13,261 bases of DNA. Source: Blastocatellia bacterium. Lineage in GTDB: Bacteria > Acidobacteriota > Blastocatellia > UBA7656. Where the stretch lies: assembly GCA_022615215.1 (NCBI GenBank), contig JAKEHD010000155.1:1-13261 (forward strand). The letters run 5' to 3'. How positions within the stretch are numbered: the first letter of the stretch is position 1; every line of letters starts with the position of its first letter. Both the position numbers and the translations under genes were made by a program. The notes under the pieces were generated by a model that ran no database searches, was not told the DNA's origin, and saw only the letters and a program-made list of their open reading frames with translations. Shown piece by piece: positions 7,512 through 10,623 of this stretch.

Positions 7512-7999
7512 CGCTCAGTCTTCTCCCTCTCTCTGATGTCTCCGACCACGCGCGCGGGTACGCCCGCGACTATTGCATAAGCCGGAACGTCGCGTGTGAC
7601 CACAGCGCCCGCGCCCACCATGGCGCGTTCACCTATGGTTACGCCTCCCATGAGGGTCGCATTGCTGCCGATCGAGGCCCCCATCTTTACCCGCGTGGTT
7701 ACCACTTTCCAATCCGCCTCGGTTTGAAGATCGCCTTCCGGGGTCGCCGCTCGCGGATAGATGTCGTTGATGAACATGACGCCGTGACCGACGAAGACTT
7801 CGTCCTCTATGACGACTCCCTCGCAGATGAATGTATGAGATGATATTTTGCAGCGAGCGCCCACCAAGGCGTTTTTCTGTATTTCGACGAAAGCGCCTAT
7901 TTTCGTATGACTGCCGATCGTGCAGCCATAGAGATTGACCAGGTCGGGCTGAAAAATCCTGACCCCTTCTGCCAGGCGAACATCAGATGCGATTGGCAT
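7508..7999 (-). CDS. WbpD/WlbB-like amino-sugar N-acetyltransferase
   Basis: This 163-residue left-handed beta-helix protein is the first gene of the operon. The repeats are IGSHTKIGAFVEI, VGARCKISSHTFI, IEDEVFVGHGVMFINDIYPRA, IGSNATLMGGVTIGERAMVGAGAVV. It closes with VTRDVPAYAIVAGVPARVVG, the standard end of this family. The order of the VGHGVMFINDIYPRA block followed by MGASIGSNATLMGGVTIG is characteristic of WbpD/WlbB, which transfer acetyl from acetyl-CoA to the 3-amino group of UDP-GlcNAc(3NH2)A. Together with the oxidoreductase and aminotransferase it forms the expected three-enzyme set. The start at 7999 gives the family-typical short N-terminus, although no clear ribosome-binding site precedes it. 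Related enzymes acetylate dTDP-3-amino-6-deoxyhexoses, so the exact sugar is open. Confidence 0.9.
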   Translation of the reverse strand: MPIASDVRLAEGVRIFQPDLVNLYGCTIGSHTKIGAFVEIQKNALVGARCKISSHTFICEGVVIEDEVFVGHGVMFINDIYPRAATPEGDLQTEADWKVVTTRVKMGASIGSNATLMGGVTIGERAMVGAGAVVTRDVPAYAIVAGVPARVVGDIREREKTER

Positions 8000-8034
8000 A
8001 TAAAAGACCGCTGCGGGTTAGAAGCCTTCATCGC

Positions 8035-8075
8035 GGGAGCAGACATATTTCGATGTGGGAGCAAAGGGGAGCAAA
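8035..8075. repeat. Three GGGAGCA direct repeats in the operon leader
   Basis: GGGAGCAAA occurs at 8057-8065 and 8067-8075, exactly 10 bases apart, and GGGAGCAGA at 8035-8043. On the operon's strand these read as GCTCCC units in the transcribed leader or near the promoter. The one-turn spacing of the first two suggests a protein binding site. No regulator is identified. Confidence 0.4.
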
Positions 8076-8082
8076 ATATCAG

Positions 8083-8094
8083 GGGCTATAGCCC
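8083..8094. repeat. 12-base perfect palindrome, possible operator
   Basis: GGGCTATAGCCC is a perfect palindrome lying between the candidate promoter and the first gene of the minus-strand operon. It could bind a dimeric regulator or simply form a small hairpin in the leader. Position is the only support for a regulatory role. Confidence 0.3.
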
Positions 8095-8128
8095 GTTTGG
8101 GGCAGTTAAACTTTCAAACTTCGACGGA

Positions 8129-8156
8129 ATGATACCATAAACAGGGAAGCGCGCAA
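8129..8156 (-). promoter_or_regulatory. Candidate sigma-70-type promoter of the sugar operon
   Basis: On the minus strand, TTGCGC (8151-8156) serves as a -35, followed after 16 bases by TATCAT (8129-8134) as a -10, with TGG directly before it (extended -10). Transcription would begin near 8122, leaving a leader of about 120 bases before the ATG at 7999. The match is moderate and untested. Confidence 0.4.
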
Positions 8157-8202
8157 GAGTATTTTCAGCAATCGCTATGGCAATTACGAACGATACAGAA
8201 TG

Positions 8203-8244
8203 GAAATGCGCCCTTGCATGTGTAGCCAGGCAAGGGCGCATTTC
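8203..8244. repeat. 15-bp perfect inverted repeat (hairpin)
   Basis: The left arm GAAATGCGCCCTTGC (8203-8217) is exactly complementary to the right arm GCAAGGGCGCATTTC (8230-8244), with a 12-base loop. One G-T wobble and two further pairs extend the stem to about 18. Neither side has the T-run of an intrinsic terminator, and the flanking genes diverge, so termination is not the obvious role. It looks like a REP-type or IS-end-type palindrome. Confidence 0.85.
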
Positions 8245-8274
8245 TATAGACCTTAAGAAAAATATTTTGGAATC

Positions 8275-8332
8275 GTAGGGGCAGACCTATGTGTCTGCCC
8301 CAGTTAGGGCGCACACACAGGTGCGCCCCTAC
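8275..8332. repeat. 58-bp nested palindromic element (two hairpins inside an 8-bp terminal inverted repeat)
   Basis: The ends GTAGGGGC (8275-8282) and GCCCCTAC (8325-8332) are exact inverted repeats. Inside are two hairpins: GGGGCAGAC/GTCTGCCCC (8278-8286 with 8293-8301, 6-base loop) and GGGCGCAC/GTGCGCCC (8307-8314 with 8321-8328, 6-base loop). The two internal hairpins and the outer pairing are alternative folds. This is the form of small non-coding dispersed palindromes (MITE/REP-like). Copy number elsewhere cannot be seen here. Confidence 0.8.
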
Positions 8333-8470
8333 CCAAAAACATTTTCTTGAATTCTATATTTTGCCACAACATACTTTTCATGACAGTCCGTTGCCCGTCG
8401 TTGCGTTCGGCTTTTGACCGAGACCTCGACAAAAAGAGCTACGGACAACGAACGAAGGACGCCGCGCTCC

Positions 8471-8623
8471 ATGAGATTAGACAACGACCCTGCCTTGCTG
8501 CACGGCACGCGCGAAGCTATCATCAATGCCTGTCTGTTTTTAATTTTGGAGGAGTCTTTCCAGGCGTCAGTTATAACGCGCGGAAAGGATGAAAAACTGA
8601 CCACCAACCGAAATGTGGAATGA
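8471..8623 (+). pseudogene. Possible remnant of a TetR-family regulator N-terminus (weak)
   Basis: From the ATG at 8471 a 50-codon frame runs to a stop at 8621-8623. Residues 10-31 (HGTREAIINACLFLILEESF) match the first helix of TetR-type DNA-binding domains, where R-x-x-I-x-x-A-x-x-L-x-x-E is expected. The helix-turn-helix that should follow is absent; the frame continues as ITRGKDEKLTTNR and stops. There is no ribosome-binding site at a good distance. It may be a decayed fragment, or chance resemblance in repeat-rich spacer. Confidence 0.2.
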
Positions 8624-8627
8624 TGAG

Positions 8628-8690
8628 TGCGGAATGCGGAATGAACTCCCTGTTCCGCAATCCGCAATCCGCATTCTACTCACTGACCAC
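8628..8690. repeat. Heptanucleotide (STRR-like) repeats forming a fold-back
   Basis: TGCGGAA occurs twice in tandem (8628-8641). Its complement TTCCGCA follows (8653-8659), continuing as two ATCCGCA heptamers (8660-8673), then CACTGAC with a partial second unit (8681-8690). The arms can pair, for example GAATGCGGA (8632-8640) with TCCGCATTC (8668-8676). The 7-base period resembles the short tandemly repeated sequences known from cyanobacteria. The block ends about 20 bases before the peptidase start, so it would lie in its mRNA leader. Confidence 0.65.
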
Positions 8691-8700
8691 TGTTTTTATG

Positions 8701-8705
8701 AGGAG
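8701..8705 (+). promoter_or_regulatory. Ribosome-binding site deciding the peptidase start
   Basis: AGGAG lies 4 bases before the ATG at 8710. Upstream in-frame ATGs (8620, 8641, 8698) have no such signal, and the residues they would add come from the heptamer repeats. Confidence 0.6.
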
Positions 8706-8709
8706 TCGA

Positions 8710-9876
8710 ATGGAATCGAAATTTCTCAAGCACATAGACCGCGATGAGATCGTCGCTATTGTCTGCGACCTCGTCGGACTTGACACAACGAACCCGCCCG
8801 GCAACGAGCATCTATGCAAGGAGACGGTCACTCGCGCGATGGAGTCGCTCATTATGGAGGTCTCTTACTACGAAAAAGAGCCAGGACGGACAAACGTAGT
8901 AGGGCGCGCCGGAAGCGGGGCGAAATCGATAGGGTTCGTCTCTCACATGGACGTTGTGCCGCCGGGCGAAATCTCCAACTGGGACACGCCGCCCTTCGAG
9001 CCTACGATAATCGATGGGCGCATATACGGGCGCGGCACGCTCGACGACAAAGGCTCCTTCGCCTGCGCCTATTCGGCCTGCAAAGCCTTCCTGGCCGAGC
9101 ACACGGATTTCGACGGGACGATCTACCTGATAGCGGCTGCCGACGAAGAGATGGGAAGCGAGCTTGGGATTATTTATCTTGTCGAAGAATGCGGCCTGAA
9201 ATTCGACGTGGCGATCATACCCGACGGCGGACGCATGGACCTTTCGATCTACGGCGAAAAGGGAATACTCTGGGTCGATCTCACAAGCATAGGCGTGCAG
9301 GCGCACGGCTCTACGCCAGAGCTTGGCCGCAACGCGATAGTGCCGATGGCCGAACTGCTCGCGGAGATCAAGACGCTCGACCTGGGCGTGAACTTCGACA
9401 GCGAGTTCGACGGCTGGACGATGAACATAGGAACGATTCAGGGCGGATCGTCTACGAACACTGTGCCCGCCACTGCGCGAGCGACCATAGATTTTCGATT
9501 GCCGAGAGGCATCACGAAACAGGACGTGTTCACCAAAATCGAAGAGAAGATCGCCCTCGTAAAACTCCGCTCGCCTGATTCAGAGTTTCAGATAAAAGCG
9601 CTTCACGAGACCGAGCCGCACCTGTCGGACAAAAACTCGATCATCATACGCAGCTTCGACAGGGCGGCGAAGCGGTTGAATCTTCCGATGAACTACGAAA
9701 CCTTCGGCGGCAACACAGTAGCCAAGAATCTATTCTTTGCGGGCATAACATCGGTCGTCCATTATCCGGGCGACGACAAGCTCGCGCACGTGCCCAACGA
9801 GTTCGTGATAATCGACGAGCTTGTCACAGGGTCAGTGCTCTACGCCGAAACGCTCGAAGCGTATTTCTTCGGCTGA
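8710..9876 (+). CDS. M20-family metallopeptidase (ArgE/DapE/succinyl-diaminopimelate desuccinylase-like)
   Basis: This 388-residue zinc hydrolase cleaves an amide bond, such as an N-acylated amino acid or a dipeptide, in the cytoplasm. The dimetal centre is complete: H79 and the supporting D81 in SHMDVVP, bridging D112 in GRGTLDDKG, the general base and ligand pair E146-E147 in AADEEMG, D172 in IPDGG, and H360 in LAHVPNE. H199 in QAHGSTP begins the lid/dimerisation domain (about 185-300), which lies between the two halves of the catalytic domain. Length is normal for the family. It is transcribed away from the sugar operon and has no obvious functional link to it. Substrate cannot be read from sequence: ArgE-, DapE-, carboxypeptidase G2- and dipeptidase-type members share these motifs. 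The start is fixed by AGGAG upstream and by the N-terminal alignment. Confidence 0.93.
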   Translation: MESKFLKHIDRDEIVAIVCDLVGLDTTNPPGNEHLCKETVTRAMESLIMEVSYYEKEPGRTNVVGRAGSGAKSIGFVSHMDVVPPGEISNWDTPPFEPTIIDGRIYGRGTLDDKGSFACAYSACKAFLAEHTDFDGTIYLIAAADEEMGSELGIIYLVEECGLKFDVAIIPDGGRMDLSIYGEKGILWVDLTSIGVQAHGSTPELGRNAIVPMAELLAEIKTLDLGVNFDSEFDGWTMNIGTIQGGSSTNTVPATARATIDFRLPRGITKQDVFTKIEEKIALVKLRSPDSEFQIKALHETEPHLSDKNSIIIRSFDRAAKRLNLPMNYETFGGNTVAKNLFFAGITSVVHYPGDDKLAHVPNEFVIIDELVTGSVLYAETLEAYFFG

Positions 9877-9881
9877 TAGGT

Positions 9882-10086
9882 TTATGCTTCGCCTTTCAGG
9901 CTCACTTGCGATGTGCCATCAGTCAGTTCGAACACATACCTGTTCGGAAACGCATCTGCGAATGCTTCCTGATGCGAGACCAGAATAATCCGGGTCAACA
10001 CGTTCTTGAGCGAGTTCAACTCGTCAATCATTTCGCGCTGGCCCTCACTGTCATTGTTGCGGCCAAGCAATCGCGCAAGCTCTTTA
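9882..10086 (-). pseudogene. C-terminal fragment of an SbcC/Rad50-like ATPase
   Basis: Read on the minus strand, an open frame starts just after a stop near 10089 and ends at TAA 9882-9884. Its product contains EGQREMIDELNSL, then RIILVSHQEAFADAFPNRY and VFELTDGTSQV. This matches the very end of SbcC/Rad50-type SMC ATPases: the helix after the D-loop, the ILVSH strand with the switch histidine, and the closing beta strands. The Walker A, coiled coil, signature motif and Walker B are all missing, and the upstream DNA has no matching frame. No ATG with a ribosome-binding site starts it. It is therefore a dead remnant, left after deletion or insertion removed the rest of the gene. Its stop lies only 5 bases from the convergent peptidase stop. 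Confidence 0.75.
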
Positions 10087-10220
10087 CTCTTTAATTTACA
10101 TTAGGGTAGGTGTCTCATCCATATTGGCACAGAGGGGTTCGCTATACGGATACACTCGTCATTGGGATATACGACCCCGGCAGAGTTCGAAGCGCAGTGG
10201 AAAATGAAGCAAGCTGCGTC

Positions 10221-10226
10221 TATACT
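10221..10226 (+). promoter_or_regulatory. Possible -10 element before the small basic protein gene
   Basis: TATACT, followed by ATAA, is a near-consensus -10 hexamer about 100 bases before the start at 10326. No good -35 lies 16-18 bases upstream. The 236-base spacer (10090-10325) holds nothing else I can support. Confidence 0.3.
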
Positions 10227-10325
10227 ATAAACCGACTTTTTACTGCCCAAATTTTGAGATCCATTACACCGATTTTCGCAATTTGTCGGCCCGATGGATT
10301 AAACGGAGGAGAATTTAATAAGAGT

Positions 10326-10484
10326 ATGAGAGAACGCAACCGCGAGATAAAGCGTCGGCGTCAGCGATACGAGAAGCGCAGGAAACTCAGGCGAAAGCTT
10401 GCCGCCGCAGAGACCGACGAGCAACGGCGCGAAATCGAAAACAGGATTCGCAAAACATATCCAAAGCACACGCCTGCGGTCTGA
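10326..10484 (+). CDS. Small, highly basic, helical protein of unknown function
   Basis: The 52-residue product begins MRERNREIKRRRQRYEKRRK and continues with LAAAETDEQRREIENRIRKTYPKH. About 40% of residues are Arg or Lys, most in one continuous predicted helix, so RNA or DNA binding is likely. From memory it resembles short basic proteins grouped as DUF6800 in environmental bacteria, which I could not verify. It also recalls ribosomal S21-like tails without matching them. A strong GGAGGA (10305-10310) lies 15 bases before this ATG, which is long. An in-frame ATG at 10110 would add 72 residues with no family-like features, so the short form is preferred. A hairpin that could act as a terminator follows at 10554-10596. 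It is isolated from both neighbours by direction. Confidence 0.65.
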   Translation: MRERNREIKRRRQRYEKRRKLRRKLAAAETDEQRREIENRIRKTYPKHTPAV

Positions 10485-10548
10485 TCCAAGATCGATTGCG
10501 CGAATAACCTGGCGGCCGGTGTGGAGTGCATGAGTTCAGCGTGCAGAG

Positions 10549-10596
10549 AAAAAGGCGGGTGGCATTGCTTCTGATTTTTAGCAAATGCCGCCCGCC
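10549..10596 (-). terminator. Rho-independent terminator of the ribonucleotide reductase gene
   Basis: GGCGGGTGGCATTGCT (10554-10569) pairs with AGCAAATGCCGCCCGCC (10580-10596), giving a GC-rich stem of about 16 pairs with one wobble and one bulge. On the minus strand it is followed at once by TTTTT (10553-10549). It lies 28 bases past the reductase stop. It could also stop transcripts from the convergent small gene, although the T-run on that side is poor. Confidence 0.8.
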
Positions 10597-10623
10597 CTGC
10601 GATTTTAAATTTCTTTCTTGCTT

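Larger units (their letters stand above)
8000..8709. other. Long spacer between divergent genes, rich in repeats
   Basis: These 710 bases contain no convincing protein gene. From left to right they hold three GGGAGCA copies and a 12-base palindrome (8083-8094), a candidate minus-strand promoter (8129-8156), a 15-bp perfect inverted repeat (8203-8244), a nested palindromic element (8275-8332), a degenerate fold-back of heptamer-like units (8386-8460), a short plus-strand frame with one TetR-like helix (8471-8623), and clear heptanucleotide repeats (8628-8690). The density of palindromes suggests accumulated REP/MITE-like elements. Confidence 0.8.

Noticed and set aside
8035..8094. CRISPR-like or riboswitch interpretation of the GGGAGCA repeats
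   Set aside because: The repeats are too short and unevenly spaced for CRISPR, and no known riboswitch core can be recognised by eye.
8203..8244. Intrinsic terminator
   Set aside because: There is no T-run after the stem on either strand, and the flanking genes diverge, so no transcript is expected to end here.
8329..8667. Minus-strand frame of 112 residues in the spacer
   Set aside because: It runs through palindromes and heptamer repeats, shows no family motif, and has no ribosome-binding site.
8620..8709. Earlier starts of the M20 peptidase (8620, 8641, 8698)
   Set aside because: The added residues are translated heptamer repeats and no ribosome-binding site precedes them. AGGAG directly precedes 8710.
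8812..9578. Long frames on both strands inside the peptidase gene
   Set aside because: These are shadow frames of a GC-rich coding region. The peptidase frame carries all the catalytic motifs.
10110..10325. 72-residue N-terminal extension of the small basic protein
   Set aside because: No ribosome-binding site at 10110, unremarkable composition unlike the basic helix, and a GGAGGA lies just before the shorter start.
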